NCBI GenBank assembly: GCA_902774925.1
Contig: CACYKE010000012.1
Coordinates: 1 to 50,047, forward strand
DNA from: an uncultured Prevotellaceae bacterium
GTDB lineage: Bacteria; Bacteroidota; Bacteroidia; Bacteroidales; Bacteroidaceae
Direction of reading: 5' to 3'
DNA length: 50,047 bases
Position numbers and translations under genes: made by a program. The notes beneath the pieces were generated by a model that was not told where the DNA came from, made no database searches, and saw only the letters and a program-made list of their open reading frames with translations. Shown here in pieces: positions 41,716 to 49,903 of this stretch. The first letter of the stretch is position 1, and every line of letters begins with the position of its first letter.

Positions 41716-43149
41716 TTACTTCTTTTCCTCAGCCTCAGGAGCAGGAGCTACTTCTGCCTTGGGAGCCGGAGCAGCCTTAGGAGCAGCAGGCTTCTTCGCG
41801 GGAGCCTTCTTAGCCGTAGGTTTCTTGGCAGCAGGCTTCTTGGCCTCCTTGGGTTCCAACTTCTCCAGACGAGCCTTCAGTCGGGTAATCTCCTTGTCCT
41901 TCATCTCAATCTCATCACCCTGATTGCGGATGGTGGTGAGCAGGGCGTTCAGCTCGTCGTTCTCAATTTCAGGAGGATAGAGGGCGTTCACCCTGTTGAT
42001 GAAGTCACCAAGAATATTCATATAGTTCGTGAAAGCATCGAACGGTCCGCTGTAGATACCACGGTCCAGACCAACGTTAGAGGCCTTGGTGGTCATAAAG
42101 CGGAAGTTGTTGCTGGCCTGCAAGTAGTCCCAGTCCTGATTGATGCGTGGATCGTCGGCAATGCGCAGACGGTCAGCCACGCTGTACAGCTTGTTGAAGG
42201 CCTCGCGCTGCATGGCGTTACCCAGCCAGCAAGAGCAGTCGCGCTCTTCGTCAACCCACGACAAGGTATCGGGCACGTCGATAGCACCTACGCTCTTGGT
42301 CTTCATGCAAATCTCGGTAGGCGTAGCGAAGGTGATACCCTTCTCCTTAGCACATGCGGGCAGTGCCTTCAGGAAGTCGAGGATATTGCTGCTCAGCGGC
42401 TGTGCGATACCCAGCGCTGAGAGTTCCATGAAGATACCGACAATCTGCTCTTCCTCCGGCAGGCGGGCAATACGGTCAATGTACGAGTCCGCAAACAAGG
42501 GATAGCCCTCCCAGTCAGGATTGTTGAAGCGCAGCGAGATGTCGTCAGACAGCTCTACGTCGCGAAGCAACAGCTTCAGGTTCGGAGCGATGTTACAGTT
42601 GTAAACGTAGTGGGGCGACTTCCAACCCAGCACGTGCTTGGCACCCTCAGTCAGCATGCCCTTGAAGCCCATAGCGGCAATCTGTCCGCCGATGTCGTCA
42701 GAGTAGATGAGCGACGAGTTGCGGGCTACGGTAGGCTTCTTGCCGAACAGCTCCTCAATCTTCGCACACTGCTTCTTCACGTCGAGGGCGAAGGTCTCTT
42801 CGTTTGCCAGCGAGCTCAAACCGTGAGAATAAGGCTCTGCCAGGAACTCTACGCAACCGGTCTGGTTCAGTTCCTGCAACTTGGCAATGACCTGCGGAGC
42901 GTGGAACTCCAGCTGTTCAATACCTGTTCCCGACAGCGAGAATGCCACCTTGAAATAATCGCCGTGCTCCTTGATCATATCGCCGATAGCGGTCAGGGCA
43001 GGCATATAGCTTCGGTTGGCAATGTCGGTAATGCTACGCTCGTTCTCGTAGTCATCATAGTAATAATGATCGGTACCGATATCGAAGAAACGGTAACGCT
43101 TCAGATGGATAATCTGATGTATCTCGAAATATAAACAAATTGTTTTCAT
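41716..43149 (-). CDS. GH57 alpha-amylase/4-alpha-glucanotransferase-like enzyme
   Basis: A 477-residue cytoplasmic protein with no signal peptide. GH57 motifs: the HQ of FEIHQIIH at the front, AFSLSGTGIEQ, nucleophile E105 in EFLAEPYSHG, and NSSLIYSDDIG. It acts on alpha-glucans, most likely glycogen turnover, since it closes an operon with a debranching enzyme and a GT4 synthase. After a coiled segment (MKDKEITRLKARLEKLEPKEA is its landmark, about 415-435) the protein ends in about 45 residues of alanine, lysine and proline, like a histone H1 tail. That basic tail might bind polyanions or another partner; its role is unknown. It begins 33 bases after the GT4 stop. Confidence 0.9.
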   Translation of the reverse strand: MKTICLYFEIHQIIHLKRYRFFDIGTDHYYYDDYENERSITDIANRSYMPALTAIGDMIKEHGDYFKVAFSLSGTGIEQLEFHAPQVIAKLQELNQTGCVEFLAEPYSHGLSSLANEETFALDVKKQCAKIEELFGKKPTVARNSSLIYSDDIGGQIAAMGFKGMLTEGAKHVLGWKSPHYVYNCNIAPNLKLLLRDVELSDDISLRFNNPDWEGYPLFADSYIDRIARLPEEEQIVGIFMELSALGIAQPLSSNILDFLKALPACAKEKGITFATPTEICMKTKSVGAIDVPDTLSWVDEERDCSCWLGNAMQREAFNKLYSVADRLRIADDPRINQDWDYLQASNNFRFMTTKASNVGLDRGIYSGPFDAFTNYMNILGDFINRVNALYPPEIENDELNALLTTIRNQGDEIEMKDKEITRLKARLEKLEPKEAKKPAAKKPTAKKAPAKKPAAPKAAPAPKAEVAPAPEAEEKK

Positions 43150-43156
43150 AATCTTT

Positions 43157-43184
43157 CAACTTTAAACTTTAAACTTTCAACTTT
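43157..43184. repeat. Period-7 tandem repeat between GT4 and GH57 genes
   Basis: Four contiguous heptamers (caacttt, aaacttt, aaacttt, caacttt) fill the spacer up to the GT4 stop codon. The unit is the same as at 1701-1721; a shorter run (aaacttt, gaacttt) stands at 46540-46553 after the lipid kinase stop. Confidence 0.9.
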
Positions 43185-44454
43185 ACTGCTCCCATCCTAA
43201 AGTACGTTTATAGAGCGTTGCAATCCAGGCACCGACCTTCTCCCACGTAATCTGGTCAACCTCGTTCTTGCCCTCCTCCTTGAGGTACTTGAAGAGCGAC
43301 TCGTTGGCGCAGATGCTGTAGATGGCATCAGCCAATGCGTGGATGTCCCAATAGTCCACCTTGATACAGTTGGTCAGAATCTCAGCACAGCCCGACTGCT
43401 TCGAGATGATAGAGGGCGTGCCGCACTGCATAGCCTCCAACGGCGAGATGCCGAACGGCTCAGAAACAGACGGCATGACATAGACATCAGAATCCTTCAG
43501 ACACTCGTACACCTGCTTGCCTCGCATAAAGCCTGGGAAGTGGAAACGGTCAGCAATGCCACGCTCTGCAGCCAGATGAATCATGGCGTCCATCATGTCG
43601 CCAGAACCAGCCATACAGAAACGAACGTTACGTGTACGACGGATAACCATGTTGGCAGCCTCAACGAAATACTCAGGACCCTTCTGCATGGTGATACGTC
43701 CGAGGAACGTCACCACCTTGTCCTTACCCGTGTGGTCTGGACGCGGAATGGCCTGATACTCTTCGGGCAGTGGATACACCGCATTATGTACCGTATAGCA
43801 CTTGCGCGGATCCTGATGATACTGATGGATAACGGTCTGACGCGTCAGCTCCGACACACACATGATGCAGTCGGCATTGTCCATACCGTTCTTCTCGATA
43901 GAGTAAACCGTGGGGTTCACCTTACCACGCGAACGGTCGAAATCCGTAGCATGCACATGGATGCATAACGGCTTGCCACTCACCTGTTTAGCATGAATGC
44001 CTGCAGGATAGGTTAACCAGTCGTGAGCATGGATGATGTCGTAATCCAACGTGCGTGCAACGACACCAGCAATAATCGAATAGTTGTTGATTTCCTCGTG
44101 CAGATTGCCTGGATAACCGCCCGCAAACTCCATCGCACCCAGGTCGTTGACGTGCATGTAGTTGAAGTCGGCATACAGGTGATCGCGCAGACGGAAATAG
44201 AGTTCGGGATCCATGATGTTGCCCACACGCTCGCGAACGTAGTCAGCCGACACGTCGCGATAGGCAATGGGCACAGCATTCATAGCCACAATCTGACAGG
44301 CGGAACGGTCTTCATCGCCGAAGGGCTTGGGCAGACAGAGCGTGATATCCATATCGCCCTGCGCATGCAGACCCTGCGAGATACCGTAGTTAGCGGTGGC
44401 CAGTCCACCGAATACGTGAGGAGGATACTCCCATCCAAACATTAAAACTTTCAT
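43183..44454 (-). CDS. GT4/GT5-like glycosyltransferase, probable glycogen synthase
   Basis: A 423-residue GT-B enzyme. The N-terminal domain opens MKVLMFGWEYPPHVFGGLA, the donor-side glycine loop motif, and includes DIIHAHDWLTYPAGI. The C-terminal domain has VVTFLGRITMQKGPEYFVEAA and the ESP-type nucleotide-sugar motif in SVSEPFGISPLEAMQCGTP. In Bacteroidetes this synthase lies with GDE and GH57 in a glycogen operon, exactly as here, so transfer of glucose from a nucleotide sugar to glycogen is likely. The gaps are 16 bases to GDE and 33 bases to GH57. Confidence 0.9.
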   Translation of the reverse strand: MKVLMFGWEYPPHVFGGLATANYGISQGLHAQGDMDITLCLPKPFGDEDRSACQIVAMNAVPIAYRDVSADYVRERVGNIMDPELYFRLRDHLYADFNYMHVNDLGAMEFAGGYPGNLHEEINNYSIIAGVVARTLDYDIIHAHDWLTYPAGIHAKQVSGKPLCIHVHATDFDRSRGKVNPTVYSIEKNGMDNADCIMCVSELTRQTVIHQYHQDPRKCYTVHNAVYPLPEEYQAIPRPDHTGKDKVVTFLGRITMQKGPEYFVEAANMVIRRTRNVRFCMAGSGDMMDAMIHLAAERGIADRFHFPGFMRGKQVYECLKDSDVYVMPSVSEPFGISPLEAMQCGTPSIISKQSGCAEILTNCIKVDYWDIHALADAIYSICANESLFKYLKEEGKNEVDQITWEKVGAWIATLYKRTLGWEQ

Positions 44455-44470
44455 AGTGCGTCCTCCTTAT

Positions 44471-46450
44471 TTATTTTTGATACGAATATTTCTCCATAAG
44501 CTTCACCGAGCGCAGTATTTCAGCGACGTTCATGGCGAAAGCCATGGCACCGCGTCCGTGGAACGGCGGGTTGCCGTCAAACAGTTCGCTGATGGTGCCC
44601 AGTGCGTGGTAGTCCATCTCTTCCTCATAGCCCACCATGTGACGCTCAAGGAACGACAGGCGGGTGCGCTTGTAGAGTTTCAGGCAGGCCTCGATATAGA
44701 AACCGCCCAGCCAAGGCCATGCCGTACCCTGATGGTAAGCATAGTCACGCTGCGTCTGCGGACCGACATACATCGGATTATAGCCACCGCTCTTGGGTGA
44801 CAGCGAACGCAGGCCCTTGGGTGTCAACAGTTCGCGCGTACATATATCTAATACGCTCTTCTTCTGTTCCTGATTCAGTGGCGAATAGTCGAAGGCCACA
44901 GGGAATATCATGTTGGGGCGAACGCTCCAGTCCATCATCGAACCGTCCACGTAGTCCAACAGATAGCCGTACTCGTTCATGAAGGTATCTACGAACGATG
45001 TCTTACACACCTCCGACTGAGCCTCCAGCTTCTCGGCCAGTTTCTTATCGCCGAATTCAGCCTCCAGCGAAGCGCAGAACTTCAGGGCGTTATACCACAG
45101 GGCGTTGAATTCAACGATATATCCTGAGCGCGGTACGACAGGACGTCCGTTAGCCGTCGAGTTCATCCACGTGATGGCCTTGTCGCGACCGTTGGCATAC
45201 AGCAGTCCGTTGTCGTCCAGTCGCAGGTTGGGATGACCGCCTGCAAGAACATACTTCACGATGTCCTTCACCAGTTTGCCATACATCTTGTAGCCCTGCT
45301 CCTTGCCGACTTCCTTCACATACTGCTGAACAGCCCAAACAGCCCACAGCGGCACATCGGGATGCTCTATCTCGTAAATCTTGCCGGAGATGGGCTTGTC
45401 GGCCATAAACTCGCGGAGGGCTCTCTCCGAGGTCTTCATCACCATCTCGAAATAGTCCACCTCACCGATGCCCAGCGTCAGACCAGGCAGTGCGATGAAC
45501 GTATCGCGGGCGCGGGCCTTGAACCAAGGATAGCCTGCCAGCAGATAACGGTCGTCCTTCTTGTCAATCTTTTCCATCGTGCCACTGCGGCGGTCGCGGA
45601 AGTGGAACTGGTGGGCAGCCGTCACCAGACAATGATAGAAATTGTCGCGAGGCACGCGGTCTTCCACCTCCTCGTCGAACATCTTCTTCAACTGACTGGG
45701 CTTGGCGGCCGACGTAGAACCGGCGAAAATGATGCTCTCGCCCTTCTTGATGCTCATCTCGAAGTAGCCAGGCACGTACAGGTCTTCGTTCGAGGCATAG
45801 CCGCGCTCCTGCTCCTTCGGATACTCCACGCCACGATACCAGTCGGGCTGGAAGATGAACTCGTTCTTCTTCGAGAACTGCATGAAGAGGTCGGGATAGC
45901 CGGCATACATACACGTCCTGATACCGTTGTCCACGGGATGGTACTCGCGCGAGGCCGTCGCGTTCTCATGCGTGAACTGACGGACCGAACGGAAGGCGAG
46001 GAACGGGCGGAACCGCAGCGTGGTGGCCGAATGGGCATCCTCCAGCGTATAGCGGATGAGGATGCGGTCCTCATAGTGCTGGAACACCACTTCCTTCTTC
46101 AATACTACGCCACCCACGCGATAAATCGTGGTCGGCACTACGTCACAGCTAAACTCGCGGATGTACTTATGACCCTTCGGGCTGAAATTGTTGCCCGAAT
46201 ACTTGTGGAGTCCGAGATTGAACTCAGCACCGTGCTGAATCACCGTACAGTCGAGCGACGATAGCAACACATGGTTGTCATCGTCAAGCTCTGGTACGGG
46301 AACAACGAGCAGACCGTGATACTTGCGCGTGTTACAGTCCACCAGCGTCGATGCACTGTATGCGCCAGAACGGTTTGTCCGAAGCAATTCACGACGGAGC
46401 GACTCCTCCAAATTGGTCATTACCGCTTTTTCAAATCGTAAATAACTCAT
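44471..46450 (-). CDS. Glycogen debranching enzyme (amylo-alpha-1,6-glucosidase)
   Basis: A 659-residue cytoplasmic protein of the bacterial GDE type. The N-terminal domain reads NRSGAYSASTLVDCNTRKYHGLLV, VLLSSLDCTVI and RPFLAFRSVRQFTHEN. The C-terminal (alpha/alpha)6 domain has YPWFKARARDTFIALPGLTL, NTRNGR-like W-M-N-S-T-A-N-G-R, and YHQGTAWPWLGGFYIEA near the end. It removes alpha-1,6-linked glucose stubs from glycogen. First gene of the glycogen operon, with its own promoter 55 bases upstream. Confidence 0.93.
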   Translation of the reverse strand: MSYLRFEKAVMTNLEESLRRELLRTNRSGAYSASTLVDCNTRKYHGLLVVPVPELDDDNHVLLSSLDCTVIQHGAEFNLGLHKYSGNNFSPKGHKYIREFSCDVVPTTIYRVGGVVLKKEVVFQHYEDRILIRYTLEDAHSATTLRFRPFLAFRSVRQFTHENATASREYHPVDNGIRTCMYAGYPDLFMQFSKKNEFIFQPDWYRGVEYPKEQERGYASNEDLYVPGYFEMSIKKGESIIFAGSTSAAKPSQLKKMFDEEVEDRVPRDNFYHCLVTAAHQFHFRDRRSGTMEKIDKKDDRYLLAGYPWFKARARDTFIALPGLTLGIGEVDYFEMVMKTSERALREFMADKPISGKIYEIEHPDVPLWAVWAVQQYVKEVGKEQGYKMYGKLVKDIVKYVLAGGHPNLRLDDNGLLYANGRDKAITWMNSTANGRPVVPRSGYIVEFNALWYNALKFCASLEAEFGDKKLAEKLEAQSEVCKTSFVDTFMNEYGYLLDYVDGSMMDWSVRPNMIFPVAFDYSPLNQEQKKSVLDICTRELLTPKGLRSLSPKSGGYNPMYVGPQTQRDYAYHQGTAWPWLGGFYIEACLKLYKRTRLSFLERHMVGYEEEMDYHALGTISELFDGNPPFHGRGAMAFAMNVAEILRSVKLMEKYSYQK

Positions 46451-46504
46451 AGTTCCTTATTTCAGTTTATTTCAATTTTGTTTTAGGAATCAATTAAATT
46501 TGTC

Positions 46505-46512
46505 CAAAGTTA
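46505..46512 (-). promoter_or_regulatory. -7 element of the glycogen operon
   Basis: Minus-strand TAACTTTG preceded by TTCG, 55 bases before the debranching-enzyme ATG. The -33 box is weak. Confidence 0.6.
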
Positions 46513-46567
46513 CGAATTTTTCTTCGAACTACGAACGATAAACTTTGAACTTTATGATTTGTTAACT

Positions 46568-47491
46568 TTATACGGGTATCAGAAAGTTGATAACCTCCTG
46601 TTCGACGGTGATGGTGTATGCGCCAACAGGCACGCCGAGCAGTCGCCCGTCAACACCCACCAACGCGTGTTTCGCCTCCTCTACCCTCACCTCTCGCGTG
46701 CGATATGGATGCACGCTCTTGTGGTTCAGGAAACGATTCGTAATCAACAGCCACAGCCCCGCAAACACCTGCAGCAACTCGGTATGATAAACCAGCGACA
46801 CGTCGAGCATGCCGTTATACGGTACCGCACTCGGCGTCTGACCGTAGCCCGGACCGCTGCCCACGCACATCGTCATCACCTTACGGTCCACGGTATCGCT
46901 GTTGATCTTCACGCGCATCTTATAATCCATACGGTGGAAAATCATCAGGAAGATGGATACGATGAACGACAGCGTCCTCGAACCCAGCAACGAACGCGTC
47001 TGTCTGCGCAGGTTCATCACGTCAGCTATCAGTCCCACGTTCACGCAGTTCAGGAAGTAGCGGTGACACCGTTCGCCCTGCTTGTTCTCGTAACGCACAC
47101 AGCCCAGGTCGATGGTCCTCACGCGATGAGCCTTCAGCCAGTCCACCGTCTGTTCCACGTCGCCCTCGCTGAAACCCCAGTAGCGCGCAAAGTCGTTCAT
47201 CACACCGTTCGGAATCACGCCCAGCGCAATCTCGCTGCGCACCTGCTGCTCCTCCTTCATCAGGCAGTTCACCGCATCGTTCAGTGCCGAGTCGCCACCC
47301 ACGATGATGATCGTCTTATAGCCGTTATGGATGAGCATCGTCATCAGACGCTCCACGCTGTCAGCCGACTCGCTCTGCACAAAGTCGTACTGCACCTGCC
47401 GGTCGTCCAACGCCTTCTGCAGCTTCTCGCGCTGCTTCGAACCGCGTCCCTTGGGGCAATACAGGATGCCCCACCTTCCATCATTGGTCAT
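46568..47491 (-). CDS. Diacylglycerol/lipid kinase family protein
   Basis: A 307-residue protein with the DAGK/sphingosine-kinase catalytic domain. The nucleotide loop reads IIIVGGDSALNDAVN, where most members have GGDGTLNE; a second motif, GVIPNGVMNDFARYWG, aligns with the usual GT-x-ND-x-AR. NCVNVGLIADVM and PYNGMLDVSLVYHT follow the family pattern. It phosphorylates a lipid at the membrane surface, probably diacylglycerol recycled from phospholipid turnover. The serine and alanine changes in the glycine loop are either family variation or lowered activity. Monocistronic, with its own good promoter. Confidence 0.85.
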   Translation of the reverse strand: MTNDGRWGILYCPKGRGSKQREKLQKALDDRQVQYDFVQSESADSVERLMTMLIHNGYKTIIIVGGDSALNDAVNCLMKEEQQVRSEIALGVIPNGVMNDFARYWGFSEGDVEQTVDWLKAHRVRTIDLGCVRYENKQGERCHRYFLNCVNVGLIADVMNLRRQTRSLLGSRTLSFIVSIFLMIFHRMDYKMRVKINSDTVDRKVMTMCVGSGPGYGQTPSAVPYNGMLDVSLVYHTELLQVFAGLWLLITNRFLNHKSVHPYRTREVRVEEAKHALVGVDGRLLGVPVGAYTITVEQEVINFLIPV

Positions 47492-47511
47492 AGTTAAATT
47501 GTTAGTCGTTG

Positions 47512-47543
47512 CAAAATTAACAAATTCTCAGCAAATACGCAAA
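47512..47543 (-). promoter_or_regulatory. Promoter of the lipid kinase gene
   Basis: Minus-strand TTTG (47540-47543), 20 bases, then TAATTTTG (47512-47519), ending 20 bases before the ATG. A full consensus match. Confidence 0.8.
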
Positions 47544-47563
47544 TTTTTGGCCACATTTTGTCA

Positions 47564-48190
47564 TTAGGCCATGGAGAACAGGAACTGCTGGTTGATGTAT
47601 TCACAGCGTACGTTACCAAAACGGATAAGACGCGCCAGCAGCGTGATGACCTTGTGACGCGGCAGACGTGAGAGGCGGACGATACGATTCAGGGGCAGCT
47701 GGCCTTGAATGGAGTCGAGCAACAGGCGGATGTCATCGTCGTAGGTAATCATCGTCCCCTGCTGTTTCTGCGCCTCACGCCAAAGGGCCAGATGAACGGG
47801 CGATGCCACGATGTTCTCGTCATCGATGCGGACATAGGCGCGCTGGCGACCCTCTTCGTCCAACGCACAAATAGGGCGTTTGCCGGAAGGCGGAACGGTA
47901 GCAACGACAATGGTGCGCTTGTCCACATGGTAAGTGTCGAACTTGATGCTCGCTTCGGGCTTGCAGAACTTGTAAGCGGCCTGGTGCATCATGAAAATCT
48001 CCTCTTCGCTACGCACACCCGACAGATGCCCATCGTCGCGAACGCCAATGAGCAGGCGCCCGCCGTCGGTGTTGGCAAAAGCCGATACCGACTTCGCCAG
48101 CTTACAAGCATCAGCCACACGGTATTTGAAGTCCTGCTGCTGATGCTCGCCCTCACGAATCAGGCTCAGAAGATATTCCTTGTCGTCCAT
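47564..48190 (-). CDS. AlbA_2 (Schlafen-like) domain putative DNA-binding/ATP-binding protein
   Basis: A 208-residue protein with an AlbA_2 domain at residues about 1-125: EGEHQQQDFKYRV, KSVSAFANTDGGRLLIGVRDDG and the closing RAYVRIDDENIVAS. Residues 140-208 look like a winged-helix (RLLLDSIQ...RIVRLSRLPRHKVITLLARLIRFGNVRCEY). Proteins of this type are usually annotated as transcriptional regulators. I start at the ATG 48190, not the open 48259, because a promoter element (minus-strand TACCTTCG at 48199-48206, with TTG 20 bases upstream) lies between, so the leader is short. Divergent from the potassium channel gene. Confidence 0.87.
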   Translation of the reverse strand: MDDKEYLLSLIREGEHQQQDFKYRVADACKLAKSVSAFANTDGGRLLIGVRDDGHLSGVRSEEEIFMMHQAAYKFCKPEASIKFDTYHVDKRTIVVATVPPSGKRPICALDEEGRQRAYVRIDDENIVASPVHLALWREAQKQQGTMITYDDDIRLLLDSIQGQLPLNRIVRLSRLPRHKVITLLARLIRFGNVRCEYINQQFLFSMA

Positions 48191-48198
48191 ACGTCCTG

Positions 48199-48256
48199 CG
48201 AAGGTACGAAAAAAAAAGCAAAAAAACAATTTTTCGCCAAATTTTTCGTAACTTTG
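48199..48256. promoter_or_regulatory. Back-to-back promoters of the AlbA_2 and channel genes
   Basis: Minus-strand TACCTTCG (48199-48206) serves the AlbA_2 gene, with a TTG box 20 bases upstream. Plus-strand TAACTTTG (48249-48256) serves the channel gene 24 bases before its ATG. The two share a 42-base A/T-rich middle, so their -33 regions overlap and expression may be mutually exclusive. Confidence 0.6.
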
Positions 48257-48279
48257 CACGCAGATGCAAAAAAAATTAT

Positions 48280-49098
48280 ATGATGAAGAAACCCGAATGG
48301 CTTGAAAAAGAACAGCTTTATAAAATACTGTTTGAGTCGGACACGCCTCGTGGACGTGCCTTCGATATTGTCTTGATGGTGGTAATCTCGCTCAGCATTC
48401 TCGTCTCCTTTATCGAGACCATTCCGTCGCTGGCACATACCTTCCGGCTCTTGCTGGAGATATCGGAATACCTGTTCACCTTCTTCTTTACCCTCGAGTA
48501 CATTGCCCGCGTCTACTGCTCACCACGACCCAGAGACTATGTGCTGAGCTTCTTTGGCGTCATTGACCTCTTGGCCACATTGCCGCCTTATCTGTCCTAT
48601 TTCCTGCCAAACGCGCGCTACATGATCCTGTTCCGTACGTTCCGCTTCATCCGCATCTTCCGCATTTTTAAATTGTTCTCGTTGATCAACGAGGGCTACA
48701 TCCTGATGAACTCGCTCAGGAAGAGTATCAACAAGATATCAGTCTATTTCCTGTTCGTACTCATACTCGTCACCTGTCTGGGTACGCTGATGTATATGGT
48801 TGAGAGCGGCCATCCTGACACGAAATTCACCGATTTGGCGACGTCCGTCTATTGGGCTATCGTCACGATGACCACCGTCGGCTATGGCGACATCACACCT
48901 GTAACCCCCATAGGACGCTTGCTGTCGGCATTCATCATGCTCCTTGGCTACACCATCATTGCCGTGCCTACTGGCATTGTCACAGCCAACATCATCGACG
49001 AGACGAAAGAAAAGCCGAAGGACGGCCGTTGCCCACGATGTGGTGACGAGGTGCGTGACAACGACCGTTACTGCTCCCACTGCGGCGAAAAACTATAA
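48280..49098 (+). CDS. Voltage-gated-type potassium channel with C-terminal zinc ribbon
   Basis: A 272-residue six-helix ion channel subunit. S1-S3 lie in the first 110 residues; S4 is the arginine-rich RTFRFIRIFRIFK (about 119-131); the pore loop carries the potassium filter TVGYGD in VTMTTVGYGDITP, followed by S6 (AFIMLLGYTIIAVPTGIVTANI). The C-terminus adds a small zinc ribbon, CPRCGDEVRDNDRYCSHCG, with two CxxC pairs. The full length is close to KvAP-like channels. The alternative start one codon downstream (MKKPEW) is equally possible. The zinc ribbon may mediate tetramer assembly or partner binding. Confidence 0.92.
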   Translation: MMKKPEWLEKEQLYKILFESDTPRGRAFDIVLMVVISLSILVSFIETIPSLAHTFRLLLEISEYLFTFFFTLEYIARVYCSPRPRDYVLSFFGVIDLLATLPPYLSYFLPNARYMILFRTFRFIRIFRIFKLFSLINEGYILMNSLRKSINKISVYFLFVLILVTCLGTLMYMVESGHPDTKFTDLATSVYWAIVTMTTVGYGDITPVTPIGRLLSAFIMLLGYTIIAVPTGIVTANIIDETKEKPKDGRCPRCGDEVRDNDRYCSHCGEKL

Positions 49099-49174
49099 TG
49101 CCTTCCCAAATATTTGAGTGAGGGGTGAGGGGTAAATACGAGTTAGGCTCAAAAACCAGATTTTCGTCTAATTA

Positions 49175-49206
49175 TTTGGAACTTTCGATTATAATTCTTA
49201 TCTTTG
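49175..49206 (+). promoter_or_regulatory. Promoter of the small antitoxin-like ORF
   Basis: TTTG (49175-49178), 20 bases, TATCTTTG (49199-49206), then the ATG at 49235. A full consensus match. Confidence 0.8.
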
Positions 49207-49234
49207 CAAGCGTAAGATACAAATTATAATTAAA

Positions 49235-49600
49235 ATGAGCAACAAAACACATAAAGACATGGCCTGTGAGCCAACAGCTATGGCTTATGGAATGAGTGCC
49301 GATTTGCGTAATAGCGTATTGTTGAATGAGATTCAAAATCTAAGCCGAGAAGACAAACATTGTCTTGTCAGATATTTATATGATACTGACGAAATTGGTG
49401 TTAGTAATTTTGAAGACCTAAATGACAATCAGCAGCCTTACACGATGGAGGAACTCAATGCTCGCATAGACGAGGCTGAAGAAGAAATTGAACGTGGCGA
49501 AGGAAAATCTTTTGACGAAATGATGGCTGGTTTCAGGAAAGAACTATTATGGCTCAAATATTGGGGATATGAGACGAGATCCTGTCAAATTGGCGAATAG
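49235..49600 (+). CDS. Small helical protein, antitoxin-like C-terminus
   Basis: A 121-residue acidic protein. The middle (VLLNEIQNLSREDKHCLVRYLYD) is helical, and the part PYTMEELNARIDEAEEEIERG followed by KSFDEMMAGFRKEL resembles the tail of Bacteroidetes antitoxins of the RelB/Phd-like class that I recall. No DNA-binding motif is obvious. It has a full promoter and would be the first gene of an addiction module, but the expected downstream toxin is only a broken short frame. The last roughly 15 residues after KYWGYE may be a read-out of partner-gene sequence. Confidence 0.6.
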   Translation: MSNKTHKDMACEPTAMAYGMSADLRNSVLLNEIQNLSREDKHCLVRYLYDTDEIGVSNFEDLNDNQQPYTMEELNARIDEAEEEIERGEGKSFDEMMAGFRKELLWLKYWGYETRSCQIGE

Positions 49601-49723
49601 AATAAAGTGACAAAGGAAGCCCGCTATGTGGCCTCATTGACCAGCAACGAGCCAGAACTCATTGAATACCATAAGAATTTCGAGAAATCACTCAAAGAAG
49701 GTTTTATGAAATCGCACAAGTGA
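49569..49723 (+). pseudogene. Frameshifted small partner ORF
   Basis: An ATG at 49569, inside the end of the previous ORF, reads MRRDPVKLANRIK and stops at 49610. The next frame then continues TKEARYVASLTSNEPELIEYHKNF-type sequence to a TGA at 49721. Together they would form a protein of about 50 residues joined by a one-base shift near 49607. The overlap with the preceding gene is typical of toxin-antitoxin or coupled pairs. I cannot name a family. It might also be two unrelated chance frames, or a programmed shift. Confidence 0.35.
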
Positions 49724-49869
49724 TAACTTTCAGCTTCCTTCTTCCATCAGCCATCGTTAATGTCCTCACCAGTCCCTTAACATCGTCGGATTTATTCTGA
49801 AGAAACAAACTTTTTGAGCGATTTTCCGAAAAAAGCAGGAAAAATCGACACATTATCGAAATCTTTTTG

Positions 49870-49877
49870 TATCTTTG
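49870..49877 (+). promoter_or_regulatory. -7 element ahead of the edge gene
   Basis: TATCTTTG, 26 bases before an ATG that stays open to the window end. The interval 49724-49869 holds no recognisable gene; the minus-strand frame across 49704-49934 covers this promoter and is not credible. Confidence 0.5.
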
Positions 49878-49903
49878 CCAACAGATTAACGACAAACGAA
49901 GAT

